From Actinomycetes bacterium (GTDB lineage: Bacteria; Actinomycetota; Acidimicrobiia; IMCC26256; Chersky-534): 55,124 bases of DNA. Every line of letters starts with the position of its first letter. The first letter of the stretch is position 1. The stretch is from contig JAODBH010000260.1 of the NCBI GenBank assembly GCA_025463865.1, positions 1 through 55,124 on the forward strand. Reading direction: 5' to 3'. Positions 16,815 through 24,654 of the stretch are shown piece by piece. Under the pieces are notes generated by a model. That model was given only the letters and a program-made list of their open reading frames with translations, did not search any database and was not told where the DNA came from. The position numbers and the translations under genes are program-made.

Positions 16815-17618
16815 CTAGGCGCCCGCTCCGGCGGCGGGGCCCTCGGCGCCCGGTGCCGCTTCTTCCGCCGCGGGTGCGGCCGTCGGTGCGGTCGGGCTGG
16901 TGAGTCCGAGCTCGCTGCGCAGCTGACTCAGGCGTGACTGCGCCTCGGCGTTCATCTGGGCCTGCTCCACCTCGAGCATCCGGCCGTTGACCGGGCTCTG
17001 GGTGAGCTCCGACATGCCCTGGGCCTTGGCGAGCCGGGCCTCGATCTTGTCGCGCACCTGCTCGAAGGTGGGGACGTCCTCGCCGACGCTGGCGGTGAGC
17101 TGTGCCATCGCGGTGTTCATCTGCTCCTGCATCTTCGCCTGGTCGAGCTGGCTGAGGAGCTTCTGGCGCTCGCGCAGCTTCTGCTGGAGCATCGCGGAGT
17201 TCTGGGTGACCGCGGCCTTGGCGTTGGACGCGTTGGTGGTCGCCTCGAGCAGCATCGCCTTCTGCTCGTCGACCTGCGCCTCGAGGGAGATCAGGCGCTG
17301 CGCGAAGCCCTCCGCGGCCTGGTTGTACTCGGCCGTCTTGGTGGCGTCGCCGTTGCGGTTCGCCTCGTCGGTGAGGAGCAGGGCCTGGCGGGTGGAGCCG
17401 TTCGCCTTCTCGAGGTCCTCGAGCGCACGGTTCAGCCGCAGCTCCGCCTGCTTCTGGTTGGCGATGACGTCGGCGGCCCGCTCGACGAGGACCTTGTGCT
17501 GCTGCTGGGCCTCGGCGATCGCCTGTTCCAGCTGGATCTTCGGGTCGGCCTTGGCCTCGAAGTCACTGTTGGCCTTGGCGGTCAGGTACTTCCACCACTT
17601 CTTGACCATCTGCAGCAT
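16815..17618 (-). CDS. pspA: PspA/IM30-family membrane-stress protein
   Basis: 267 residues, almost entirely helical coiled coil, cytoplasmic and peripherally membrane bound. Matches to the family: the N-terminal amphipathic helix MLQMVKKWWKYLTAKA, followed by DPKIQLEQAIAEAQQQHKVL and the long heptad-rich hairpin to about residue 215. The last 35 residues are an Ala/Pro/Glu tail (PTAPTAAPAAEEAAPGAEGP) not found in E. coli PspA. PspA belongs to the ESCRT-III superfamily and assembles on damaged membranes. The gene starts 9 nt after the stop of an AAA+ ATPase gene and is surely co-transcribed with it. No PspB, PspC or PspF homologue is in the window. Confidence 0.93.
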   Translation of the reverse strand: MLQMVKKWWKYLTAKANSDFEAKADPKIQLEQAIAEAQQQHKVLVERAADVIANQKQAELRLNRALEDLEKANGSTRQALLLTDEANRNGDATKTAEYNQAAEGFAQRLISLEAQVDEQKAMLLEATTNASNAKAAVTQNSAMLQQKLRERQKLLSQLDQAKMQEQMNTAMAQLTASVGEDVPTFEQVRDKIEARLAKAQGMSELTQSPVNGRMLEVEQAQMNAEAQSRLSQLRSELGLTSPTAPTAAPAAEEAAPGAEGPAAGAGA

Positions 17619-17627
17619 GGCGCAAGC

Positions 17628-19088
17628 CTAGGCACGCGTGGGCGGACCCGTGGCCTCCGGCCGGATGTCGGCGGGCTCCAGCGTGGTGAGCTCGTCGTCG
17701 GTGGGGTCGGGGAGCTCGACGACGCGGGTGGCCTGCCGGGTGACCGCCGACTCGAACCGGTTGCGGGCCAGGCGGGCATTGCCGAAGGACGGCCCGCGGC
17801 TCTCGGCCGCGAACGCCCCGAGCGCCGCGGCGCGCCCGCTCGGGCTGAGCCGGTAGTGGTGCTCGGCACACAGGGCGGCGAAGATCTCGACCAGCTCGAC
17901 GTCGGTGTAATCGGCGAACTCGATCGTCTTGGGAAATCGGGAGCGCAGCCCCGGGTTCGAGTCGAGCAGCGCGGCCATGGGCGCGGGGTAGCCCGCGAAC
18001 ACCACCGCCAGGTCGTCGCGGTGGTCCTCCATGGCCTTGAGCAGCGTCGACACCGCCTCGTGGCCGAAGTCCTGGTCGCTGCCGTTCACCAGTGCGTAGG
18101 CCTCGTCGACGAACAGCATCCCGCCCCGCGCGGCGTCGACGGCCGCGTGCACCTTGGCCGCCGTCTGCCCGATGTAGGGCGCGACCAGGCCCGACCGGTC
18201 GGTCTCGACGAGCTGCCCGACGGGCAGCACGCCGAGCGCCCGGTAGATCTGCGCGAGGAGACGCGCGACCGTCGTCTTACCCGTGCCGGGGTTGCCCACG
18301 AAGACACGGTGGTGACTCTGCTCAACGACCGGCAACCCGCGGTCGCGCCGGAGGTTCTGGACCCGGATGAGGTTGGTCATCAGGCGGACCTCGGTCTTCA
18401 CCGCCTCGAGGCCGATCAGCGCGTCGAGCTGCGCCAGGAGCGCATCGAGCGTCGGAGGCGCCTCGACCGCGATCGGCATCGGCGCGGAGCCGGCCGTCGC
18501 GGGCGCGGCCATGGCGTCGGCCGCCGGTCCGTTGGTGACGACGACCGCGGAACGGGTCGGGTCGCCCGGGCGGGCGATGCGGGCGTCATCGAGGCGCTCG
18601 AGCAGCGCGGCCCGGAACCGGTCGAGCGCGAGGAGCTCTTCGCGGCCCGGCAGGTCGTCGATCGCGCACACCGCGTGGGCGACGCGCGTGGCCGCGTCGT
18701 AGTAGTCCCACGCGTGGCTCGTGCCGTAGCGGCGGTCGGCGTCGACGAGCAGGCCGAACATCGGCGAAGCCGCGTCGATCCACCCGCGTTGCGCGCGCAA
18801 CACGTCGCCGTCGCGCAGCCGCTGGAGGTCCGCGTGCGCGAGCGACTCGAACCAGGGCGCGAAGGCCACGACGTAGGCGGTGAGCTCGGCGTCGCTGTAC
18901 CGGTCGTCGGCGCTCATGATCGCGGCAACCAGCGACTGGGCTTCCGCCGCCGCGTCGCGACGGAACGCGTCGACCGAAACGACCCTGCCGGCGGTCGGCC
19001 GGGCCCGTTCGGCGAGCTCCCCGAGCGCGGGCGCCACGGTGCCGACGAACCGCGACACCGGTTGGGTCAGGAGGTCGACGGCGCGCAC
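17628..19088 (-). CDS. AAA+ ATPase (CbxX/SpoVK-like) with a TerB-like N-terminal region
   Basis: 486 residues. The C-terminal AAA+ module is clear: Walker A GNPGTGKTT (265-273), the pore region GLVAPYIGQTAAKVHA, Walker B GGMLFVDEAYAL (322-333), and an arginine-finger region LRSRFPKTIEF. It is closest to the CbxX/CfqX/SpoVK group, to which type VII secretion EccA also belongs. The N-terminal 150 residues contain AAIMSADDRYSDAELTAYV, which resembles the acidic helix pair of TerB domains. A Pro/Ala linker (about 180-212) joins the halves. The GTG start is preceded by GGAGGA. First gene of an operon with pspA. No ESX genes are nearby, so an EccA role is unlikely; a remodeller of PspA polymers is an attractive inference. 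Confidence 0.85.
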   Translation of the reverse strand: MRAVDLLTQPVSRFVGTVAPALGELAERARPTAGRVVSVDAFRRDAAAEAQSLVAAIMSADDRYSDAELTAYVVAFAPWFESLAHADLQRLRDGDVLRAQRGWIDAASPMFGLLVDADRRYGTSHAWDYYDAATRVAHAVCAIDDLPGREELLALDRFRAALLERLDDARIARPGDPTRSAVVVTNGPAADAMAAPATAGSAPMPIAVEAPPTLDALLAQLDALIGLEAVKTEVRLMTNLIRVQNLRRDRGLPVVEQSHHRVFVGNPGTGKTTVARLLAQIYRALGVLPVGQLVETDRSGLVAPYIGQTAAKVHAAVDAARGGMLFVDEAYALVNGSDQDFGHEAVSTLLKAMEDHRDDLAVVFAGYPAPMAALLDSNPGLRSRFPKTIEFADYTDVELVEIFAALCAEHHYRLSPSGRAAALGAFAAESRGPSFGNARLARNRFESAVTRQATRVVELPDPTDDELTTLEPADIRPEATGPPTRA

Positions 19089-19146
19089 GGGCCCATCCTC
19101 CCAGAGCCGTCAGGGGGTCCGGACCGGAAGGGTGCCAGAGTGGCGC

Positions 19147-20106
19147 ATGGCCCGTGTCGCTCCCGAGGACGAGACCCGGCGACGGGAGCTGCCAACCGGG
19201 CTCGCGGATCCCACGGGCTGGTGTGACGCCCATCAGTTCGATCTCGCCGCGGCCGACGGCTCGCTCGGGGTCTCGGTCCGTCTCGCGCTCCATCCCGGCG
19301 CCCGGCGGGCCTGGTACTGGGCCTACGTCGTGCGGCCCGACGAGGGTCCGGTGGCGGTGCGCGACCACGACGTCCCGTATCCCCGCGAGGGGCTCGAGGT
19401 GCGCGCCGAAGGGCTCTGGGCCGAGCTGATCTGCGAGACGCCGCTCGAGCACTGGAGCCTCGGGCTCGAGGCGTTCGGCGTGCAGCTGGACGATCCCCTC
19501 GACGCGACGCGCGGTGAGATCGGCACCCGCATGCCCGTCGGACTCGACGTCGAGTGGGAGATCATGGCTCCCGCCGACCCCGACCCGGAGCCGACCGGTT
19601 ACGTGCAGCCGGGCCTGGTGCACGGCGAGGTCCTGCTCGGCGCGCTCCGCATCGTGATCGACGGCTTCGGCACCCATCGTCACGAATGGGGACCGGCTCC
19701 GTGGCGCTCCGGAGTCGCGGCGCGGCTGAGCGCCACGAGCGCAGGCACCGCGATCTCCGCGACGCAAGGCGTCGACGAGGCGCTGCACGGTTGGCGTTGG
19801 GTGCGCGGGGTGGAGACCGACCGTCTCGAGCGCGTCGACCGCGGGTTGCTCGAGACCCGTCGTGATGCGCGCGGGCTGCCCGCGGCGGCGCGCGTGGTGA
19901 TGCCGCGGCAGGAGCTCGAGGTGGAGGTCATCGGGCTTGCGCCCGTGCCGATCGAAGGCGGCGACGGTCCGGGCCGGTTGGGCCGATTGGATCGCGGCCT
20001 GATCCGGGCGGTCGACGGCAGCGACGACGGCGGCGCGTCGGCTCCCCTCGTCGGGTGGGCGGAGTGGTTCGGTGAGGGCGGCGGTCTTGGCGCCGGCCGG
20101 GGCTGA
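19147..20106 (+). CDS. Unknown protein, possibly a tandem lipocalin-like (AttH/CrtC-type) fold
   Basis: 319 residues, rich in Trp and acidic residues, with no signal peptide or membrane helix. Repeated beta-strand patterns with the motifs ETPLEHWSLGLEAFG and GFGTHRHEWGPAPW recall the HxWG-type motif of AttH/CrtC-related double-lipocalin proteins (DUF7064/DUF7065), often found near steroid and lipid genes in Actinobacteria. That assignment is by eye and uncertain. The ATG at 19147 is the first start after the divergent AAA+ gene (58 bp between starts); CAGAGT 5 nt before it is a weak -10 candidate. It converges on the NERD-like gene with 5 bp between stops. Confidence 0.6.
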   Translation: MARVAPEDETRRRELPTGLADPTGWCDAHQFDLAAADGSLGVSVRLALHPGARRAWYWAYVVRPDEGPVAVRDHDVPYPREGLEVRAEGLWAELICETPLEHWSLGLEAFGVQLDDPLDATRGEIGTRMPVGLDVEWEIMAPADPDPEPTGYVQPGLVHGEVLLGALRIVIDGFGTHRHEWGPAPWRSGVAARLSATSAGTAISATQGVDEALHGWRWVRGVETDRLERVDRGLLETRRDARGLPAAARVVMPRQELEVEVIGLAPVPIEGGDGPGRLGRLDRGLIRAVDGSDDGGASAPLVGWAEWFGEGGGLGAGRG

Positions 20107-20111
20107 GCGGC

Positions 20112-20867
20112 TCAGCCCGGCTCGACGCTCAGCGTGTTCCCGAGTGGCGCGAGGACCGAGCACACCGCGGCGATCGTCGCGTCGTCGAGCCGCCGGTCCT
20201 GGAGGTCGCGCCGCCAGATCTCGGCCTGCTTCCCCATGAGCACGGCGACCCCGTCGACGACCTTCTGGCCGCCGGGCTGCACGGGCGCGCCGGTGCCCCA
20301 CAGCAGCAGGGTCGGCACGACGGGGACGTCCATGCCGTGGTCCACGAGGAGCTGCCGCACCGCGTCGTTGATGCGCTGCATCTCGGCGATCTGGATGCGT
20401 CGCAACGCCGCGTTCGGGCCGCCGTCCGCGCCGTCGACGCCGTCGGCGGTGAGGTTCCAGGGTCGGGTCGCGACCGCGGTCCGCACGGTCAGGACGCCGG
20501 CGGGTCCCACGGCCACGTGCTCGACGACGCCACCGTCGGCCGCGACCCGATCGATGACGCGCCAGCCACTCGTCACCATCTCGTCGAGCTCGATCGCGGT
20601 CCGTGCGCCTGCGTAGGCGGCAAGGAGATCGGCGCGCCACGAGTCGGAGTACGAACCCACGCCCAGCCAGGCGAGCAGCAGCATCACGACGACGAGCGCG
20701 AGCACCACGATCCGGGACTGGATGCTCGAGGCGATGACGAGCCCGGCGCCCGCGGCCACGACGAGCAACCCGCACCCGGCCAGGGCCCGGAAGTGCTCCA
20801 GCACGAACGGGCGGGCCCGCGCCGACGCGAGCTTGCGGATCTGGCGGCGTTGGGACCGGGTGCTCAT
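20112..20867 (-). CDS. Membrane-anchored NERD-like domain protein
   Basis: 251 residues: basic N-terminus, two adjacent transmembrane helices (about 28-70), and then a cytoplasmic domain. The segment GWRVIDRVAADGGVVEHVAV followed by GPAGVLTVRTA matches the start of nuclease-related (NERD) domains, where the pattern is normally DHVVVGP-x-G-x-x-x-I-[DE]-x-K. The acidic residue and Lys expected at the end are Arg-Thr-Ala here, so nuclease activity is doubtful. The remainder (VPTLLLWG, VAVLMGKQAEIWRRDL) also fits NERD proteins of Actinobacteria. GACAAT lies 7 nt before the ATG. Function unknown. Confidence 0.75.
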   Translation of the reverse strand: MSTRSQRRQIRKLASARARPFVLEHFRALAGCGLLVVAAGAGLVIASSIQSRIVVLALVVVMLLLAWLGVGSYSDSWRADLLAAYAGARTAIELDEMVTSGWRVIDRVAADGGVVEHVAVGPAGVLTVRTAVATRPWNLTADGVDGADGGPNAALRRIQIAEMQRINDAVRQLLVDHGMDVPVVPTLLLWGTGAPVQPGGQKVVDGVAVLMGKQAEIWRRDLQDRRLDDATIAAVCSVLAPLGNTLSVEPG

Positions 20868-20919
20868 GCCCGGGATTGTCGGCAGCTCCGGGCGCGATTC
20901 TGGAGCGCGCCGCCCGGGG

Positions 20920-21261
20920 TCAGTCGATGTTGCCGGGAAGCCCGTCGTCCCGCACGAACGGGAGTCCCGCTGCGACCCACGCGAGCGAGCCGCCCCCGAG
21001 GTTCACGGCGTGCCGACCGCTGGCCTGCAGGGCGGCGGTGACCCGGGCCGACCGGGCCCCCGAGCGGCAGATGACCACGATCTCGCGGTCGGTCGGGATG
21101 TCGGCCTCGCGCGTTCCGAGCTCGGTCATCGGCACCCACGTCGCACCCTCGGCGTGACCGGCCTCCCACTCGTCGGCCTCCCGTACGTCGAGCAGCAGCG
21201 CGCCGGCGCGGAACCGGCGGTGGCCCTCTTCGGGTGATACCTCGACGATCTCGTCACTCAT
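20920..21261 (-). CDS. Single-domain rhodanese-like sulfurtransferase
   Basis: 113 residues, one rhodanese domain: GALLLDVREADEWEAGHAEG, then the active-site loop VVICRSGARSARVT with catalytic Cys65, and NLGGGSLAWVAAGLP at the end. The CRSGARS loop is typical of small GlpE/PspE-like sulfurtransferases that carry a persulfide. The ATG overlaps the stop of the acyl-CoA synthetase gene upstream by 4 bp, so they are translationally coupled. Substrate unknown; the coupling hints at a role linked to CoA or thioester metabolism, which is speculative. Confidence 0.9.
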   Translation of the reverse strand: MSDEIVEVSPEEGHRRFRAGALLLDVREADEWEAGHAEGATWVPMTELGTREADIPTDREIVVICRSGARSARVTAALQASGRHAVNLGGGSLAWVAAGLPFVRDDGLPGNID

Positions 21262-22865
21262 GCGCGGTCCTTCGGCTCGGGATCCTCGGCTGCGAGAAGC
21301 GCTACGGCTCGCGCGCGCAGCCGCGTGTAGTTCGCCTTGCCCGCTTCCGAGCGGTCGAGCGACTCCACCAGAAGGTAGTGCCGGGGCCGCTTGTAACCCG
21401 CGACGCGCGCCCGTGCGTGCTCGTCGAGCTCGGCAACGGTGGGATCGGATCCCGGTCGGGACTGCACGAGCGCGACGACGATCTCGCCGAAGCGGTCGTC
21501 GGGGATCCCGACGACGACGCAGTCGAGCACCGCGGGGTGGGCCCGGAGCATGAGCTCGATCTCCTCGGGATACACCTTCTCGCCGCCGGTATTGATGCAC
21601 GCGGAGCCTCGGCCCAGCAGTCGGATGGTGCCGTCGGCGTCGACCGAGGCGTAGTCGCCGGGGATCGAGTAGCGGGTGCCGTCGATGGTGCGGAACGTGG
21701 CCGCGGTCTTGGTGTCGTCCTTGTAGTAGCCGAGCGGGAGGAACCCGCGGAGCGCGACGAGCCCGACGGCATCGCTGCCGGGCTCGACTTCGCCGTCGTC
21801 GGCGCCGAACACCTTGACCCGGTCGCTCACCGTGAAGCGCGCGGGTTCGATGGCGGTCTCCGACGTGCTCTCGGTGCGGGTCATCATCCCTTCTGACGCG
21901 CCGAGCGTGTCGACCAGCGTGATGCCGGGCATGTGGCGCAGCAGGCCGCGCTTGGTGTCGGGACTCCACGTCACGCCCGACGATGTGATCGCCTTCATCC
22001 GGCGCAGGTCCCAACGGTCGGGCTCCGCGTCGAGGGCGGCGAGCAACGGCCGCGCGAAGACGTCACCGACGATGGTGAGGACCTGGACGCCCTCGAGCGC
22101 GACCGTGTCCCACACCCCTTCCGGGTCGAGGCCCGGACGGTCGATGAGGACGAGCGTGCCCGCGCCGACCAGCGTGCTCAACGCGATGAACAGCCCGGTG
22201 CCGTGCATCAGCGGGCAGACCGGCAGGCACGTCCCGGACCGCTTTCCCGCCGCCGCGGCCGCGACCGGATCGCGCGGCTCGGTGCCGGGTCGGGCCATCT
22301 CCCACAGCGCCCGGTAGAGGTCGTCGTTGCGCCACATCACACCCTTGGGGCTGCCAGTCGTGCCGCCCGTGTACACGAAGACCAGATCGTCACCTTCGGG
22401 CTCGCGCAGATCAATCGGATCGGGACCGGCTCCGCCGACCTCGAGTGCGGCTTCGTACGCCGCACCCGTCCGGAGGACGATGGGGGCGCTGCCGTCGGGG
22501 AGCGATGCGACCGCCTCGCCGACCTGGGCCTCGAGGTCGGGCTCGTACACCAGCACGCGGGCGTCGCTGTTCTCGAGGATGCCGGCGAGCTCGTCGGCGA
22601 CGTAGCGGTAGTTCACGTTCACCGGGACACAACCCAACCGCAGGGCCGCGAAGAACGTCTCGAGGTACTCGGGCCGGTTGTACAGGGCGATCGCGACCTT
22701 GTCGCCGGGTGCCAGACCCTCCCGGCGGAAAAACCCGGCCAGGGCGGCAACGCGGCGATCGAACTCCGCCGCCGTGAGCCGTTGGTCGCCGCAGACCACG
22801 ATCTCCCGGTCCGGTACGACACCGGCCAGGTCGTGGAGCACTCGGGCGAAGCTCCAACCGGGCAC
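21258..22865 (-). CDS. Acyl-CoA synthetase (AMP-binding, FadD-type)
   Basis: Activates a carboxylic acid to its acyl-CoA through an acyl-AMP intermediate. 535 residues with the adenylate-forming layout: AMP/P-loop VYTGGTTGSPKGVMW near 171-185, the aromatic A5 region TLGASEGMM, the A7 motif IPGDYASVDADG, the hinge region LGRGSACINTGGEKVYPEEI and the C-terminal catalytic Lys in SEAGKANYTRL. The variants are those of actinobacterial FadD enzymes acting on medium/long-chain or steroid-derived acids; the exact substrate cannot be read. GTG start with TAGTCT 6 nt upstream. Divergent from xseA. Confidence 0.93.
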   Translation of the reverse strand: MPGWSFARVLHDLAGVVPDREIVVCGDQRLTAAEFDRRVAALAGFFRREGLAPGDKVAIALYNRPEYLETFFAALRLGCVPVNVNYRYVADELAGILENSDARVLVYEPDLEAQVGEAVASLPDGSAPIVLRTGAAYEAALEVGGAGPDPIDLREPEGDDLVFVYTGGTTGSPKGVMWRNDDLYRALWEMARPGTEPRDPVAAAAAGKRSGTCLPVCPLMHGTGLFIALSTLVGAGTLVLIDRPGLDPEGVWDTVALEGVQVLTIVGDVFARPLLAALDAEPDRWDLRRMKAITSSGVTWSPDTKRGLLRHMPGITLVDTLGASEGMMTRTESTSETAIEPARFTVSDRVKVFGADDGEVEPGSDAVGLVALRGFLPLGYYKDDTKTAATFRTIDGTRYSIPGDYASVDADGTIRLLGRGSACINTGGEKVYPEEIELMLRAHPAVLDCVVVGIPDDRFGEIVVALVQSRPGSDPTVAELDEHARARVAGYKRPRHYLLVESLDRSEAGKANYTRLRARAVALLAAEDPEPKDRA

Positions 22866-22871
22866 GGGGTG

Positions 22872-22877
22872 AGACTA
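22872..22877 (-). promoter_or_regulatory. -10 hexamer for leaderless acyl-CoA synthetase
   Basis: TAGTCT on the minus strand lies 6 nt before the GTG start at 22865; no ribosome binding site is present. Confidence 0.45.
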
Positions 22878-22946
22878 GGCGGGTCGCATCCGCAGTCCGA
22901 GATTCGAGCGCGGTGCGTGTCGCACCCGCTTGGCAGACTGTCGTCG

Positions 22947-24356
22947 ATGGATGCACCCACCCTCTCGGTCCACGAGCTCAACTCCATTGCCCAGGCCGCA
23001 CTGCGCGAGGCCTTCCCGAGTGAGGTCTGGGTGCGGGGCGAGGTGCAGAAGTGCCGGGTCATGGGATCGGGCCACACCTACTTCTCGTTGGTCGAGAAGG
23101 CCTCCACCCGTGACGGCGTGCAGGCCACCATCGACTGCGTGCTCTGGGCCGGCAACGCCCGCCGCATCGCCAACGCGCTGCGCGAGACCCCCGGCGGGAA
23201 GCTGACCGAAGGAACGGAAGTCCGCATCCGCGGCCGCCTCGACGTGTACCCGGTCACCGGCCGGATGCAGTTCGTGATGAGCCGGATCGATCCGTTGTTC
23301 ACCGTCGGCGCGATGGCGCAGCGGCGGGAGCAGGTGATGCGGGCCCTCTCCGCCGACGGCCTCCTCGACCGCAACGCCGCGATCCGGCTGCCGATGCTGC
23401 CACTGCGCGTCGCCCTGATCACCAGCGTCGACAGTGCCGCCTACGCCGACTTCGTGCACGAGCTCACCGCTGCACCCTTCGCGTGGAGGCTGCGCGTCGT
23501 CGACACGCTGGTGCAGGGGAGGAGTGCCTCCCGGTCCATCGCGCGGGCGATCAGCTCGGCCGAGCATCACGCGCCCGACGTCATCGTCCTCGTGCGCGGC
23601 GGCGGTGCGCAGACCGACCTCGCCGCGTTCGACAGCGATGTCGTGGGCCGCGCGATCGCGCGTTGCTCCATCCCGGTGTTCACCGGCATCGGACACGAGA
23701 CCGACCGCAGCGTTGCCGACGAGGTCGCACACTCCAGCTTCAAGACCCCTACGGCGTGCGCGCAGGAGCTCGTCGCCATCGTGCGTGCCGTCGCGGCGCG
23801 CAACGAGCAGGTGTGGGCCCGCATCCGTCAACTCGCGGTCACCCACCTCGACCGGTCCGACGCCGCGCTCGAGAACCACGGCCGCCTGGTGCGCCGCAGC
23901 GTGCTGGTGCACCTCGCTCGGGAGGAGGGCCGGGTCGGCGAGGGCCACCGCCGTCTCCGCCGCGCCGCGCTCGAGGCCCCGAACCGGGCCCAGAGCCGCC
24001 TCGAGCGGCGCAGCGGGCGGGTGCGGGAGGTCGGGCGGTCGCGCCTGCAGGCCGAGAGCGTGCACCTCGAGCACACGTACGCGCGCCTGGCGCGGGTTCC
24101 CGCTCGCCTCGGTCCCCTGCTCGACCGGCTGGACCATCAGGAGGCGCAGGTGCGGGCGCTCGACCCCCGTCGGATCCTCGCGCGAGGCTATTCGCTCACC
24201 CGCGGAGAGGACGGCGCACTCGTGCGCGCCGCCGGCGACGCTCCCCCCGGATCCCGGCTGGTCACCGAGCTGGCCGAGGGCGTGGTCACCAGCCGGGTCG
24301 AGTCCCACACCGAGGCCGGCGTCGACGACCCGGCACCCCAGGAGCAGCAACGATGA
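22947..24356 (+). CDS. xseA: Exodeoxyribonuclease VII large subunit
   Basis: Catalytic subunit of exonuclease VII, which degrades single-stranded DNA from both ends. 469 residues. Seen: the N-terminal OB-fold (LSVHELNSIAQAALREAF, EVWVRGEVQK), the catalytic core with APDVIVLVRGGGAQTDLAAF, SIPVFTGIGHETDRSVADEV and KTPTACAQELV, a long coiled coil (about 265-400) that carries XseB subunits, and the tail RILARGYSLTR. CAGACT stands 7 nt before the ATG, a weak leaderless signature. The stop overlaps xseB by 4 bp (ATGA). Confidence 0.97.
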   Translation: MDAPTLSVHELNSIAQAALREAFPSEVWVRGEVQKCRVMGSGHTYFSLVEKASTRDGVQATIDCVLWAGNARRIANALRETPGGKLTEGTEVRIRGRLDVYPVTGRMQFVMSRIDPLFTVGAMAQRREQVMRALSADGLLDRNAAIRLPMLPLRVALITSVDSAAYADFVHELTAAPFAWRLRVVDTLVQGRSASRSIARAISSAEHHAPDVIVLVRGGGAQTDLAAFDSDVVGRAIARCSIPVFTGIGHETDRSVADEVAHSSFKTPTACAQELVAIVRAVAARNEQVWARIRQLAVTHLDRSDAALENHGRLVRRSVLVHLAREEGRVGEGHRRLRRAALEAPNRAQSRLERRSGRVREVGRSRLQAESVHLEHTYARLARVPARLGPLLDRLDHQEAQVRALDPRRILARGYSLTRGEDGALVRAAGDAPPGSRLVTELAEGVVTSRVESHTEAGVDDPAPQEQQR

Positions 24357-24631
24357 GCGATGCCGCAGCGGTCGAGACCCTCACGTACGTGGAAGCGAGT
24401 GCGGAGCTCGACGTGATCCTCGCTGCCCTGGAGCGCGACGACGTCGACGTCGATCTCCTGGCCGCACAGGTGCGGCGCGCCGGCGAGCTGGTCCGGTACT
24501 GCCGCGACCGGTTGGCGGCGTCGCGGCTCGAGGTCGACCGGGTCGTGGCCGACCTCGATGCCGCGGAGTCGGTGCCGTCGCCGACCCTGCCGGGCCTCGA
24601 CCCCGACCTCGGCGACGACGACATCCTCTGA
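24353..24631 (+). CDS. xseB: Exodeoxyribonuclease VII small subunit
   Basis: 92 residues, mostly helical, with the conserved core TYVEASAELDVILAALERDD and an Ala-rich second helix that binds the XseA coiled coil. The C-terminal 20 residues are acidic and likely flexible. Position directly after xseA with an ATGA overlap fixes both identity and start. Converges on the CoA transferase operon. Confidence 0.93.
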   Translation: MSDAAAVETLTYVEASAELDVILAALERDDVDVDLLAAQVRRAGELVRYCRDRLAASRLEVDRVVADLDAAESVPSPTLPGLDPDLGDDDIL

Positions 24632-24633
24632 GC

Positions 24634-24654
24634 GGCCGCACGGAGCGTGCGGTC
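24634..24654. terminator. Weak hairpin between convergent xseB and CoA transferase genes
   Basis: CCGCACG and CGTGCGG pair around a GAG loop, with two more pairs outside (one G-T). It overlaps the CoA transferase stop codon and has no T run, so efficiency is uncertain. Confidence 0.35.
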
